The position numbers were made by a program, and so were the translations under genes. From contig CAWHFO010000047.1 in the NCBI GenBank assembly GCA_963828215.1, forward strand, positions 1-64,000: a stretch of DNA of 64,000 nucleotides, given 5' to 3'. The notes under the pieces were generated by a model, which made no database searches, had not been told where the DNA came from, and saw nothing but the letters and a program-made list of their open reading frames with translations. Shown here piece by piece: positions 44,881 through 54,637 of this stretch (the first letter of the stretch is position 1; the number at the start of each line of letters is the position of its first letter). The DNA is from CAVTJL01 sp963828215. Its GTDB lineage: Bacteria; Pseudomonadota; Alphaproteobacteria; Geminicoccales; Geminicoccaceae.

Positions 44881-45156
44881 GTGAGCGAAGACAATGGTGT
44901 CAAGATTTCCCGGCGGGTCGTTCTCCGTGGCGGTGCGGCGCTCGGCACCGCCGGGCTGGTGACCGGCGGGCTCGCCACGCGCGCCGTGGCCCAGGACGAC
45001 AAGATCGACAAGGCGTCGGTGCTCTACCAGGACCAGCCCAAGAACGGTCAGGAGTGCGATCTCTGCATCAACTTCCAGCCGCCCAACGCCTGCAAGGTCG
45101 TGGCCGGCGACATCAGCCCCAAGGGCTGGTGCGGCGTGTTCGCGCCCAAGGCCTGA
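44881..45156 (+). CDS. High-potential iron-sulfur protein (HiPIP)
   Basis: Small periplasmic electron carrier that can reduce the photosynthetic reaction centre. A Tat signal (SRRVVLRGGAALGTAGLVTG) precedes a mature domain of about 55 residues with the 4Fe-4S pattern: CDLCINFQ, NACKVV and the C-terminal ISPKGWCGVFAPKA. Total 91 residues, GTG start with GGGAG upstream. Its position after bchP fits a phototrophic electron-transfer role. Confidence 0.92.
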   Translation: MSEDNGVKISRRVVLRGGAALGTAGLVTGGLATRAVAQDDKIDKASVLYQDQPKNGQECDLCINFQPPNACKVVAGDISPKGWCGVFAPKA

Positions 45157-45236
45157 GGGGAGCCCGCCGGTCGGCCGGTTCCGGCGAGGGGCCGAGCCGC
45201 GGGCGGGCGTCGCCTCCTCGCACCACCGGATGAGCG

Positions 45237-45518
45237 GTGAGCGATCTCTTCGCGACCGGACACATCGTCGACCTGATCCTCGGGCTCATGGTCCTCGAAG
45301 GGGTCGCGCTGCTCGCCTGCGGCGCCAGGGCGGGCGGGGGCCCTGCTCCGGGCGATCTCCTGATCGGGCTCGTGCCCGGGGCGCTTCTGCTCCTGGCCCT
45401 GCGCGGCGCGCTGGTGGCCTCGTGGTGGGGCTGGATCGCCCTCCTCCTGTTGGCAGCGCTCCTCGCCCACCTGGCGGATCTCCGGCGCCGCTGGCGGGAC
45501 CGACCGCGGTCTCCCTGA
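45237..45518 (+). CDS. Small hypothetical membrane protein
   Basis: The 93-residue frame from GTG 45237 has three hydrophobic segments (HIVDLILGLMVLEGVALLAC, LLIGLVPGALLLLALRGAL, WIALLLLAALLAHLADL) and a basic C-terminal tail. It may be co-transcribed with the HiPIP gene. No function can be assigned. Confidence 0.6.
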   Translation: MSDLFATGHIVDLILGLMVLEGVALLACGARAGGGPAPGDLLIGLVPGALLLLALRGALVASWWGWIALLLLAALLAHLADLRRRWRDRPRSP

Positions 45519-45572
45519 TCCGTGCGGACCCCGCAGGACGGCCCGCCGGCCGCGAGGCGAGCCCGTCGCCGA

Positions 45573-46040
45573 TCAGGACTTGCTGAAGACCAGGGTGACC
45601 TGGCCGAGCAGGATGGCGAGCTTGCTGACGGTCGAGCGATTGATGACCACGCCGTCGCCCTGCAGCAGCATCCAGTCGTCGAAGTGGACCCGCCAGGTGC
45701 GATCGCCGATCGCGAGGCGCATGTCGTATGCCCAGTGCACGGCATTGCCGCGCGCCTCGCCGATGGCGACGCCCAGAACATCGTCGGCGCGCCCTTCGTA
45801 GCGCCCGTCGCCGACCCGCGTGATCCGCCAGACGCGGCGAGACTCCTCGCCGTCGGCGTAGACGAAGTCCTCGACCAGCGTCAGCTCCCGACCGTCGAGC
45901 CTGCCCTCGATGTCGACCCTGAACTGGCGGCGCACGCGGCCGAAGCGATCCTCGAACAGGCCCCAGGCCCGGGTCCGCCCCTGAAAATACGCCTCCGGCC
46001 GCAGGGAAGGGCTGCCGGTCGCGAAATCGTCGAGCTTCAT
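45573..46040 (-). CDS. DUF3833 family protein
   Basis: The 155-residue protein matches the DUF3833 pattern: YFQGRTRAWGLFEDRFGRVR, then LVEDFVYADGEESRRVWRI and the C-terminal LGQVTLVFSKS. Family members are often lipoproteins, but this start (MKLDDFATGSPSL at 46040) has no signal. The function is unknown. It is convergent with the HiPIP-side genes. Confidence 0.8.
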   Translation of the reverse strand: MKLDDFATGSPSLRPEAYFQGRTRAWGLFEDRFGRVRRQFRVDIEGRLDGRELTLVEDFVYADGEESRRVWRITRVGDGRYEGRADDVLGVAIGEARGNAVHWAYDMRLAIGDRTWRVHFDDWMLLQGDGVVINRSTVSKLAILLGQVTLVFSKS

Positions 46041-46375
46041 GACCCTGCAGCCATCCGTCGATGAGGCGAAGACGCGCGCGCATTCCCCCGGACCTCTCGT
46101 TATACGGCTCCCGGCAAGGCGCGGATCGCCGCCGGAGACGGATCGGCGGGCGCCGAGCGGCGCTCTGCCGGCGCGTCGTCGGGCCACGGACCGCGCTGGT
46201 CGGGTTCGCGGATGGCGACCTCGGGGAAGCTGCCCGCCGCCCGCCGCCTGGGACCGAGATCAACCTCGGGTATATGGTATTGCCTTTCCTCATCCCCCGG
46301 TATAGTTGACCCTTCCATTCGACGAACCCACAGCGCCGGCTCGCCAGGCCGGCTTCAGCATGCGGGAGAAGAAAA
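46041..46375. other. Divergent intergenic region, no supported gene
   Basis: It separates the DUF3833 gene from the beta-helix gene. The part near 46270-46320 is AT-richer (GGTATATGGTATTGCC, then GGTATAGTTGACCC) and may hold the promoter of the downstream gene. Frames open here do not resemble proteins. Confidence 0.35.
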
Positions 46376-47966
46376 ATGCTGATCGCGAGGGATGTCGCCC
46401 GGCGTTGGTCAGGCACGGCAACGGGCCTCGGCACCTTGGCCTTGGCCGCCATGCTCGTGCTGCCGCCCGGGACGGGCAGCCAGGCCGCGTCCTGCCGGAG
46501 CTGGACCCGCTCCGGCAGCGGCCAGTGGGTATGCCGCACCCCGAGCCCGCCCCCGGCACCCGCTCCCGACCCCGCCCCCGACCCGCCGGCGGAACTCCGG
46601 CACGGGAGCGGGCTCGACGGCGGGGGATGACGGGACTACCGCCCCGGCCTCGGGCCCGGTGAAGGCCTTCCCGACGGCGGAGGGTTTCGGTGCCCAGGCC
46701 GTCGGTGGACGCGGCGGCATCGTCATGCAGGTGACGACCCTCGCCGACAGCGGGCCGGGAAGCCTCCGCGCCTGCGTCGCCGCCAACGTGCCGCGGACCT
46801 GCGTCTTCCGCGTCGGCGGCAGCATCACGGTCCAGAGCCAGATGTCCCTGGGCGGGGGCTACCTGACGATCGCGGGCCAGACCGCCCCGGGCGGCGGCAT
46901 CCTGCTGCGCGCTGCCAGCAACATGGCGCCGGGCGCCCTGCTACGGATCAACAGGAACGACGTGATCCTCCGCTACATGCGGTTCCGGCGCGGCGCCTCG
47001 GGCGCGGCCGACGCCGACGCCAACGACAGCCTGCAGCTCCTGAACGCGACCAACGTCATGCTCGACCACGTCTCGGTGAGCTGGGGAGTCGACGAGGACC
47101 TGGGGCTCGGCAACTCCTCGAACGTCACCGTGCAATGGTCGATCATCTCGGAAGGCCTCTATCACAGCAACCACCCCAAGGGCCCCCACAGCATGGGGGT
47201 GCTGCTCTACGAGGACCAGAACGTCTCCGTCCACCACAACATCTTCGCCCACAACCAGGAGCGGAATCCCCGCGTCAAGGTGGTCGGCATCGCCGACATC
47301 GTGAACAACCTCATCTACAACTCGGGCACCGAGCCGGTCATCATCGGTGACGATTTCGGCCATGCCCAGATCAATTTCGTGGGCAATACCTACCGCAAGG
47401 GCATGAACTCGCCGTCGAGCAACTATACGGTGCGGGCGGTGCCCGTGGCCGGCGGCGGCGGGATCGAGGTCTTCGCGACCGGCAACGACGTGCCCGGCGG
47501 CGTCGGGCCCGTCCGCGAGACGCAGTATGTGGTGGGAGCCCGCTTCGCGGCCCCGCAGGTCGCGACCCAGGCGGCCGCGACCGCCTATGCGAGCGTGACG
47601 GCCCAGGCGGGCGCCCTGCCGCACGACGCGGTGGACCTCCGCATCCTCGACGAGATCGCCAAGGGCAAGGGCCGGATCATCGACAGCCCCGCCGACGTCG
47701 GCGGCTGGCCGGTCGTCGCCAGCGGCTCGCCCTATCCCGACAACGACCAGGACGGCATGTCCGACAGCTGGGAGCTGGCCCATGGCCTCAACCCCGCCTC
47801 GGCCGCCGACCGCAACGACGACCGGGACGGGGACGGCTACACGAACCTCGAGGAGTTCCTGAACAGCCTGCCGGCCCAGGGCGGATCCTCAGTCCTCCCC
47901 GGCCGGACCTCGCCCGCCCTGCCGCCCGGCCCGTCTCGGGCGGCAGGAGCCGGGCGGCTCATTTGA
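46376..47966 (+). CDS. Secreted right-handed beta-helix (pectate-lyase-like) protein, frameshifted
   Basis: A signal peptide (LGTLALAAMLVLPPGTGSQA) and a Pro-rich linker start in one frame from ATG 46376; near 46600 the frame changes and the body continues to 47966. The body is a PelB/PL1-like helix: AEGFGAQAVGGRGG, LTIAGQTAPGGGILLRA, LDHVSVSWGVDEDLGLG and VHHNIFAHNQERNPRVK. The C terminus has EF-hand/thrombospondin-3-like calcium motifs (DNDQDGMSDSWELAHGLNP, DDRDGDGYTNLEEF). It probably cleaves or binds an exported polysaccharide. It overlaps the wzc-like gene end to end. Confidence 0.8.
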
Positions 47967-50220
47967 CGTAGTATTTCTTCAGGTTCTTGTAGTAGTTGGC
48001 GCCGTCCTCGTTCTCGTAATACATGTAGTAGCGGGGATCGACGCGCAGGAGAACGAAGCCGGCGATGTGGGCGTGCGCGTCCCGCAGGAGCTGGAGCGTC
48101 CGCCGCACCGCCGAGAGCGGCGTCCACCGCCACTGGGTGGCGATGACGACGGTGTCCGCGAGCTGGCTCGCCACCCGCCCGTCGCTGACCGCGAGGATCG
48201 GGGCGCTGTCGATGACGATCAGGTCGTAGCGGCCGCGCAACGTCTCGACGAGGCGCCGGGCGCGGGGATCGCCGATCAGGCCGGACGGGTTGGTCGGCCG
48301 CCTCACCACGCCGATGAGGTCGAAGCCGGCCGCGGTGCGCTCCAGCGCCTCCTCGAGCGCCACCTCCTCGTTGACCAGCTCGGCGATGCCGGCGCGGAGC
48401 CGCTGCTGCACCGTCTCGGCCACGCTCGGATGGCGGAGATCGAGATCGATGACCAGGACCCGCTGACCCCATTGGGCGGCGACCGCCGCGAGGCTCACGA
48501 CGAAGGTCGACTTGCCCTCCGAGGCCAGGGCGGACGCGACCATCACGACCGGCGGTCGATCGGACGGCAGGGACAGGCGGAGCGTCGCGTAGACGGACCG
48601 CATGCCCTCCGCATAGGCCGAGCGGGGCCGCTCGAAGAGATGGCGGAGGATGCGGCGCGAGCGGCCGCCGGCCGCCACATGGGGCACCGCCTCGAGGACC
48701 CGCACGCCGAAGGCGCGCTCGAGCTGGCGGGCGCTCCGCACCCGACGGTCGATGCCCTCGAGGACCAGCGCCAGGAGGGTGCTGCCGGCGAAGGACGCGG
48801 TGAGCCCGAGAAACGCGAACAGGCGCGAGCTCAGCGAGCTGGGCTCCGACGGCGGCTTGGCGTAGGCGAGGACGCGGGCGTCCGGCTCGATGATGCCCTG
48901 CTGGTCGCTGATCTCCTTGTAGTACTCGCGGAAGATCTGGGCGAGCTGGCGATTGGAGTCGGCCTCGGTCTCGAGCTCGCTCAGCCCGACCTCCGTCACG
49001 TCCCGCCGCTGCTGATCCGTCTCGAACGACTTCATCTGCTCCTGGATGTTGGCGATCTTGGCCTGCTCGATGTGCATCTGGCTCTCGAGGTCGAAGCGCA
49101 GGCGGCTCACCTCCTCCGCGATCTTGGTCGTCAGACCGGCCTTCTCGTTCTCCAGGAGCAGGATCTGCGGGTGGCGCGGGCCGTAGGTGGCGGAGAGGTC
49201 GGCCTGACGGCGCTGGAGATCGAGCTCCTGCTCGCGAAGGGTGATCAGCATCGGCGAGGAGAACATGCCGACCAACGCGTCGATGTCGGAGCGCTTCTGC
49301 AGCTGGGCCACGATCGCCGCCTTCGACTGCAGGGCGGAGAGCTGCGCCGTGGAGTCGGCGAGCTGCCCGCGCAGGTTGGTCAGCTGATCTTCGTCGGCCC
49401 GGCCGGTCCCGATCTTGGTCAGGCCCTGATCGACCCGGTACTCGGCGACCTTGTGCTCCGAGGCGTGGACCATCCGCGCGAGGTCGGCCAGGCGCCCGCT
49501 GACCCAGCGCCCGACGCGGTCCGCGTCCTCGACCTTGGCCCGGAAGAGGTCGGCCACATAGAGGTCGGCGGCCCGGTTGGCCACCTCGGCCGCCCTGGTC
49601 GGGTCGGGATAGGTGAAGCTGATGTTGATGACCTGCGAGGTATCCGCCTGGCGCACCACGAATCGCCGGGCGAACTCGTCGAGGGCCCGCTCCTCCGCCG
49701 CCGGATCGGGCTCGGCCGTGTCCGCGTGGAGCATCTCGGGCAGCTCGTCGGCGAACCCCGTGGCCGTCAGCCATCGCGTCGGGATGTCCTTGATCGTCTG
49801 GCTCAGCCAGGGCGGCACGAAGCGATCCAGCGGCGAGCGGTCGGTCGACTTGCCGAGCACCGGATCGTCCTCGAGATGCAGGTCCTGGACGACATCGGCC
49901 ATCTGCTCCCGCGACTTGATGACGTTGACCTGGGTGGTGAGCGTCACCGCGTCCGTGTCCAGGGGCTGGGCCGCGGACTTGATGCCGGCGATGGGCGTCT
50001 TGCGGGGATCGATGATCAGGGCCGCCTGGGCCGTGAATTGCGGCTCGCGGCTCACCGCGATCGCGACGGCCACGAGGGTGCCCAGCACCGTCCCGACCCC
50101 GATCAGCCAGCGCCGACGCCGGAAGAGGAGGAGGAGGTCGCGGAGGTTGGCGACCGGACGCTCCGGCCCGCCCTCGTCCGTCCCGGCCTTTCCGGGCTTG
50201 GGAGGAAACATATCGTTCAT
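47959..50220 (-). CDS. Wzc-like exopolysaccharide co-polymerase / tyrosine kinase
   Basis: The 753-residue inner-membrane protein combines a Wzz chain-length domain (first membrane helix at WLIGVGTVLGTLVAVAIAV, long periplasmic coiled coil, second helix at LFAFLGLTASFAGSTLLAL) with a cytoplasmic BY-kinase domain: Walker A SALASEGKST, Walker A' VLVIDLDLRHPSV. The tail YYMYYENEDGANYYKNLKKY is the autophosphorylated tyrosine cluster. It controls polymer length and export. The start at 50220 is chosen at MNDMFPPKPG. The gene is intact. Confidence 0.93.
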   Translation of the reverse strand: MNDMFPPKPGKAGTDEGGPERPVANLRDLLLLFRRRRWLIGVGTVLGTLVAVAIAVSREPQFTAQAALIIDPRKTPIAGIKSAAQPLDTDAVTLTTQVNVIKSREQMADVVQDLHLEDDPVLGKSTDRSPLDRFVPPWLSQTIKDIPTRWLTATGFADELPEMLHADTAEPDPAAEERALDEFARRFVVRQADTSQVINISFTYPDPTRAAEVANRAADLYVADLFRAKVEDADRVGRWVSGRLADLARMVHASEHKVAEYRVDQGLTKIGTGRADEDQLTNLRGQLADSTAQLSALQSKAAIVAQLQKRSDIDALVGMFSSPMLITLREQELDLQRRQADLSATYGPRHPQILLLENEKAGLTTKIAEEVSRLRFDLESQMHIEQAKIANIQEQMKSFETDQQRRDVTEVGLSELETEADSNRQLAQIFREYYKEISDQQGIIEPDARVLAYAKPPSEPSSLSSRLFAFLGLTASFAGSTLLALVLEGIDRRVRSARQLERAFGVRVLEAVPHVAAGGRSRRILRHLFERPRSAYAEGMRSVYATLRLSLPSDRPPVVMVASALASEGKSTFVVSLAAVAAQWGQRVLVIDLDLRHPSVAETVQQRLRAGIAELVNEEVALEEALERTAAGFDLIGVVRRPTNPSGLIGDPRARRLVETLRGRYDLIVIDSAPILAVSDGRVASQLADTVVIATQWRWTPLSAVRRTLQLLRDAHAHIAGFVLLRVDPRYYMYYENEDGANYYKNLKKYYVK

Positions 50221-50471
50221 TGAATGACGCCCGCCCTTGGTGCCGAACCGTGCCATCGCCCGAGCCCGCATTATAGGCGATTGCACCGGGCCGAAAAGAT
50301 GCTACGCAGATCTGGATGGTACGTGGCTCGTTATTGTTAACCACTATGGCGAACGAAGCCGCAGAGTGGTTCATCTTGAAATTCTATGCTCGTGGCAAGC
50401 GTTCATCTCCAAGCTGAAAAGCGGCGCGGTCAACTCTCTTGGCGGGCGGCAACTGACGGGCGGAGCGCGTG

Positions 50472-52466
50472 ATGTGCGGTATCGCAGGCATCGTGGAGAC
50501 GACCGGGTCGCGAGGGACGGCCGACCTCGCTCGTTCGATCGCGAGCATGACCGCGGCCCTCGCCCATCGCGGCCCGGACCGCCAGGCGACCTGGACGGGG
50601 CCGCAGCAGCGCGTGGCCCTCGGCCACACCCGGCTCGCCATCGTCGACCTGTCGGCGGCCGGCGACCAACCCATGGTTTCTGCCGACGGGCGGCTCGTCC
50701 TGACGTACAATGGTGAGCTGTACAACGCCGGCGAGCTGCGGGCCGAGCTGGAGGGCCTCGGCCATCGGTTCCGGGGCCATGCCGACACCGAGGTTCTCCT
50801 GGCCGGGTGCGTAGCCTGGGGTGTCGAGGCGTGCCTCCACCGGACCAACGGCATGTTCGCCTTCGGCCTCTGGAACGAGGCCGACCGGTGCCTGACGCTG
50901 GCCCGCGACCGGCTGGGCGAGAAGCCTCTCTACTGGGGATGCTTCGGCGGCCGGCTCCTCTTCGCCTCGGAAATCAAGGCGCTCCGGGCGCACCCCGGAT
51001 GGTCGCCCGAGATCGACCCGGAGGCGCTGGCGAGCTATCTGCGCTGGCGCTCGGTGCCGGCGCCGCGGACCATCTACCGCGGCCTCCAGAAGCTCCGCCC
51101 CGGGCACCTTCTCGAGTGGCGCCCGCGCACGGGCGTGCGCATCCGGCCCTATTGGGACCCGGTCGCGATCGCCGCCCGGGGCGCGCTCGAGCTCGACGAC
51201 GACGAGGCCGTCGACCGGCTCGACGGGCTTCTTCGGGATGCCGTGGGGCGCCGCATGGTGGCCGACGTGCCGCTGGGCGGCTTCCTCTCCGGCGGCATCA
51301 ACTCCTCGCTCGTGACGGCGCTGATGCAGGCGCAGAGCCGGGTGCCGGTGCGGACCTTCTCGATCGGCTTTCGCGAGGGCGGCTTCGACGAGGCGCCCCA
51401 TGCCCGGGCCGTCGCGGCGCACCTCGGCACCGACCACACGGAGCTCTACGTGACGCCGGGGCAGGCCCAGGAGGTGATCCCCCGTCTGCCCCGGATGTTC
51501 GACGAGCCGTTCGCGGACGCCTCCCAGATCCCGACGGCCCTTCTCGCCGCCCTGACCCGCCGGCACGTCACCGTGGCCCTCTCCGGCGACGGCGGCGACG
51601 AGCTGTTCGGCGGCTACCGGCGCTACCAGGAAGCCGCCCGGGCCTGGCGGCGGCTCTGCCGCGTGCCGCCCCTCGGCCGGCGCCTCGCCGCCGGGCTTTT
51701 TCCTCTCTGGCCGTCGCTCCTGCGGACCTCTTCGACGGCGCGGGCGGTCACGCCCGATGCCCTGCTGCCGATGTGGGAGCGCCTGGACTATTGGGGGCGG
51801 ATCGCCGGGGCTCCGGACGGCGGCACCTTCTATACGGATCGGTGCGCGCAATGGCGGGATCCGGCAGCCCTTCTCCTGGGCGCGGTCCCGGATGCGGGGG
51901 CCGAGCCGGCGGCGGGCGCCCGCCCCGGCGATCTTCTGGACCAGATGCAGATGGCCGATCTCCAGGCCTATCTGCCCGACGACGTGCTGACCAAGGTCGA
52001 CCGTGCCACGATGGCCGTGGCGCTCGAGGCCCGGGTGCCGCTGCTCGACCATCGGGTCGTCGAGCTGGCGCTGCGGCTGCCGCGACGGCTGCGGGTGCGG
52101 GACGGCGTCGGCAAATGGGCGCTGCGCCGCGTCCTCGGGCGCTACGTCCCGGACGCCCTGGTCGACCGGCCCAAGGCCGGCTTCTCGGTCCCGCTCGCGG
52201 GCTGGCTGCGCGGGCCGCTGCGCGACTGGGCCGAGGACCTGCTGGACCCGCGCCGGCTGCGAGCGGAAGGCCTGCTCGAGCCCCGGCCGATCATCGAGCG
52301 CTGGCGCCAGCACCAGGCCGGCCATCGGGACTGGCACGCCCATCTCTGGACGATCCTCATGCTCGAGGCCTGGCTGCGCGAGGAGCGGACGGTCGTGCCG
52401 GCCGTGTCGCCGGAGCCGTCCCGCCCCTGGTCGCCCGGCGCTCCGGCGCCGGCCCCGGCGTCCTGA
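50472..52466 (+). CDS. Asparagine synthase family amidotransferase
   Basis: Glutamine amidotransferase of the AsnB type, 664 residues. The N-terminal nucleophile Cys2 is exposed by the start MCGIAGIVE, which fixes the start at ATG 50472 rather than GTG 50469. The synthase half has the PP-loop SGGINSSLVTAL, SGDGGDELFGGYRRY and DVLTKVDRATMAVALEARVP. Such genes are common in exopolysaccharide loci, where they are thought to amidate sugar acids. First gene of a coupled plus-strand operon. Confidence 0.9.
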   Translation: MCGIAGIVETTGSRGTADLARSIASMTAALAHRGPDRQATWTGPQQRVALGHTRLAIVDLSAAGDQPMVSADGRLVLTYNGELYNAGELRAELEGLGHRFRGHADTEVLLAGCVAWGVEACLHRTNGMFAFGLWNEADRCLTLARDRLGEKPLYWGCFGGRLLFASEIKALRAHPGWSPEIDPEALASYLRWRSVPAPRTIYRGLQKLRPGHLLEWRPRTGVRIRPYWDPVAIAARGALELDDDEAVDRLDGLLRDAVGRRMVADVPLGGFLSGGINSSLVTALMQAQSRVPVRTFSIGFREGGFDEAPHARAVAAHLGTDHTELYVTPGQAQEVIPRLPRMFDEPFADASQIPTALLAALTRRHVTVALSGDGGDELFGGYRRYQEAARAWRRLCRVPPLGRRLAAGLFPLWPSLLRTSSTARAVTPDALLPMWERLDYWGRIAGAPDGGTFYTDRCAQWRDPAALLLGAVPDAGAEPAAGARPGDLLDQMQMADLQAYLPDDVLTKVDRATMAVALEARVPLLDHRVVELALRLPRRLRVRDGVGKWALRRVLGRYVPDALVDRPKAGFSVPLAGWLRGPLRDWAEDLLDPRRLRAEGLLEPRPIIERWRQHQAGHRDWHAHLWTILMLEAWLREERTVVPAVSPEPSRPWSPGAPAPAPAS

Positions 52467-52475
52467 GGCCGGCCG

Positions 52476-53744
52476 ATGTCACGGGGAGTGCCGCCCATGC
52501 GAGGGTCGACCCGGGACGACGACCGGGTGGACGTCACGGTCGTTCGCGATCAGGGCCAGCTCGCCGCTCACGCCTCGGAATGGCGGGAGCTGGCGTCCGA
52601 GGCGCTGGAGAGCAACGTCTTCTACGAGGCGACCCCGCTGCTTCTGGCGCTGCGGCATCTGAGCCGGGGGCGCTCCTGGCTGGTCCTGCTCCTGCGTCAG
52701 CGCGGCCGCCTGATCGGCCTCGTGCCGCTGCAGCATCGGGCGATCGGCGACTTCAGCACTAGCCTCGTGCTCGAGCTGCTCCGCCATCCCCACAGCTTCC
52801 TGCATACGCCGCTGGTCCACCGCGATGCCGCCCCGGCGGCCATCGACGCCTGGCTCGGCTGGGCCGGGACCAGCAGCCGGCCGGTGCTCCTCCATTGCCA
52901 GCGGGTCAGCGCGGATGGCCCCGTCTTCCGGCTGCTGGCCGAGCGGGCGCGGAGCCGGGGCCTGAGCTGGCTCGAGCGCCACGCCTACGAGCGGCCCTCG
53001 CTCGTCCCCGACCCCACCGGCGACGGCGACCTCTATCTGAGGAAGGCCCTGTCCGGCGACCGGCGGCGCGAGCTGGGGCGCCAACGCCGCCTGCTCCAGG
53101 CGCGAGGCGAGCTCACCGTCCAGGCGCTGCGACCCGACGAGGATTGCGGTCCCTGGACGGAGGCGTTCCTGGACCTCGAGGCCCGGGGCTGGAAGGGGGC
53201 CCAGGGCAGCGCCCTGGCCTCCGACCCCCGACACGCCCGGTTCTTCCGCGCCCTCACGACCGGCCTGCACGCGGAGGGCCGGCTCACGATGCTCGGGCTC
53301 AAGCTCGACGGGCGGTGGATCGCCGTGAACTCACTCCTGTGCGCCTCCGGCCCCGACCGCCGTGTCTTCGCCTTCAAGACGGCCTACGACGAGACGCTGC
53401 GCAACCTGGCGCCCGGCATCCTGCTGGAGACCGAGACCGTGAGGCATCTGCACGCGAGGACCCCGGCGATCGGCATCGTCGACAGCTGCACGGCGCCGGG
53501 CCGCCCCGTGATCGGGGCGCTGTGGCGCGAGCGGACGCGGATCTGCAACCTGGCCCTGGCACCGACCGGCGGGCTCGGCCGCCTCGCCCTCGGGCGCGCT
53601 CCGGAGGGGTGCCACGTGGCGATCCCGGGGCGAGCGCCCGACGCCGGCCCTGGCCGGCCCACCCCGTTCTGCCGAGCGGCCCGGCCAGGGCCGCATCGCA
53701 TAGGCCGGCGCCCCGGGGCGCCCTCCGTGGCGAGGACACGATGA
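52476..53744 (+). CDS. GNAT/FemAB-like acetyltransferase (CelD/BcsL type)
   Basis: The 422-residue protein has the Acetyltransf_6 layout: VFYEATPLLLALRHLSRGRS, FLDLEARGWKGAQGSAL (the conserved E-x-x-GWKG) and FAFKTAYDETLRNLAPGILL. It probably acylates a sugar or a precursor of the exported polymer. Its TGA overlaps the next gene's ATG by four bases. Confidence 0.8.
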   Translation: MSRGVPPMRGSTRDDDRVDVTVVRDQGQLAAHASEWRELASEALESNVFYEATPLLLALRHLSRGRSWLVLLLRQRGRLIGLVPLQHRAIGDFSTSLVLELLRHPHSFLHTPLVHRDAAPAAIDAWLGWAGTSSRPVLLHCQRVSADGPVFRLLAERARSRGLSWLERHAYERPSLVPDPTGDGDLYLRKALSGDRRRELGRQRRLLQARGELTVQALRPDEDCGPWTEAFLDLEARGWKGAQGSALASDPRHARFFRALTTGLHAEGRLTMLGLKLDGRWIAVNSLLCASGPDRRVFAFKTAYDETLRNLAPGILLETETVRHLHARTPAIGIVDSCTAPGRPVIGALWRERTRICNLALAPTGGLGRLALGRAPEGCHVAIPGRAPDAGPGRPTPFCRAARPGPHRIGRRPGAPSVARTR

Positions 53745-54637
53745 GCTACCTAGGTCGTCTTTCACGAGCCCTGCTCACCCTCCCGGTCGTGGTGGACTTC
53801 CTGCGCACCCGGGAGATCGGCGCCGCCTACGGGGTCGGCCCGTGGCGCAAGCTCGAGCTGCTCGGCCGCTTCAGGCGGAACATCCGGCGGGTGAGCACCC
53901 TGAGCGATTTCCGGGAGCACATGGAGCTGGCCGCGGCGATCCTCCGCGTGCCCCCCTCGGTCGAGGGCGATGTCGTCGAGTGCGGATGCTATGTGGGCGG
54001 CAGCTCTGTCAATCTCTCGCTCGTCTGCGCGTTGGTCGGGCGGCGGCTCCTGATCTGCGACTCGTTCGAGGGCCTGCCGGAGCCCGACGAGCACGACCGC
54101 GTGCACGTGGCGGTGCACGGCGGGCACGTCGACACCTACTACAAGGGCCGGTTCGCGGCCCCCCTCGAGGTGGTGAGGCGCAACCTCGCCCGCTGCGGCG
54201 ACCTCTCCGTCTGCGACTTCCGGGTCGGCTTCTTCGACAAGACCATGGGCGATCTCGACCGGCCCGTCGTCATGGCGTTCCTGGACGTCGACCTGATCGA
54301 CTCGCTCAAGCCCTGCCTCGCCGGGCTGTGGCCGAGGCTCCAGGACGGCTGCCGGGCCTATGTCCACGAGGCGCGGAACCTGCCCCTCGTCGCCGTCTTC
54401 TTCGACGGGCCCTGGTGGTGGAAGACCCTGGGGCAGGCGCCGCCCGGCTTCGTGGGGTCGGGGGTGGGCCTGCCCCTGGGCATGGCGACCAAGTGGGGGT
54501 CGGAGCTCGGCTATGCGCGCAAGGACGCGCGCAGCGAGGCGCCCGCCCTCCGCCGAGGCCCGGCCGCCGACCGGCAGGCCAGGGAGGGAGAGCGGTCGGC
54601 GCACGCTCTGCCCGGCGGCGTCGCCCAGGCGCTCTGA
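53741..54637 (+). CDS. TylF/MycF-type O-methyltransferase
   Basis: The 298-residue SAM-dependent enzyme has DVVECGCYVGGSSVNLSLVC (SAM-binding strand), CDSFEGLPEPDEHD and FLDVDLIDSLKPCL with metal-binding acids, all typical of macrocin O-methyltransferases, which methylate sugar hydroxyls. It would O-methylate a residue of the polysaccharide. It is coupled on both sides by 4-bp or 1-bp overlaps. Confidence 0.85.
   Translation: MSYLGRLSRALLTLPVVVDFLRTREIGAAYGVGPWRKLELLGRFRRNIRRVSTLSDFREHMELAAAILRVPPSVEGDVVECGCYVGGSSVNLSLVCALVGRRLLICDSFEGLPEPDEHDRVHVAVHGGHVDTYYKGRFAAPLEVVRRNLARCGDLSVCDFRVGFFDKTMGDLDRPVVMAFLDVDLIDSLKPCLAGLWPRLQDGCRAYVHEARNLPLVAVFFDGPWWWKTLGQAPPGFVGSGVGLPLGMATKWGSELGYARKDARSEAPALRRGPAADRQAREGERSAHALPGGVAQAL

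Noticed and set aside
46061..46309. Short ORFs between DUF3833 and the beta-helix gene
   Set aside because: Arg-rich composition typical of chance frames in GC-rich DNA, no ribosome site and no family.
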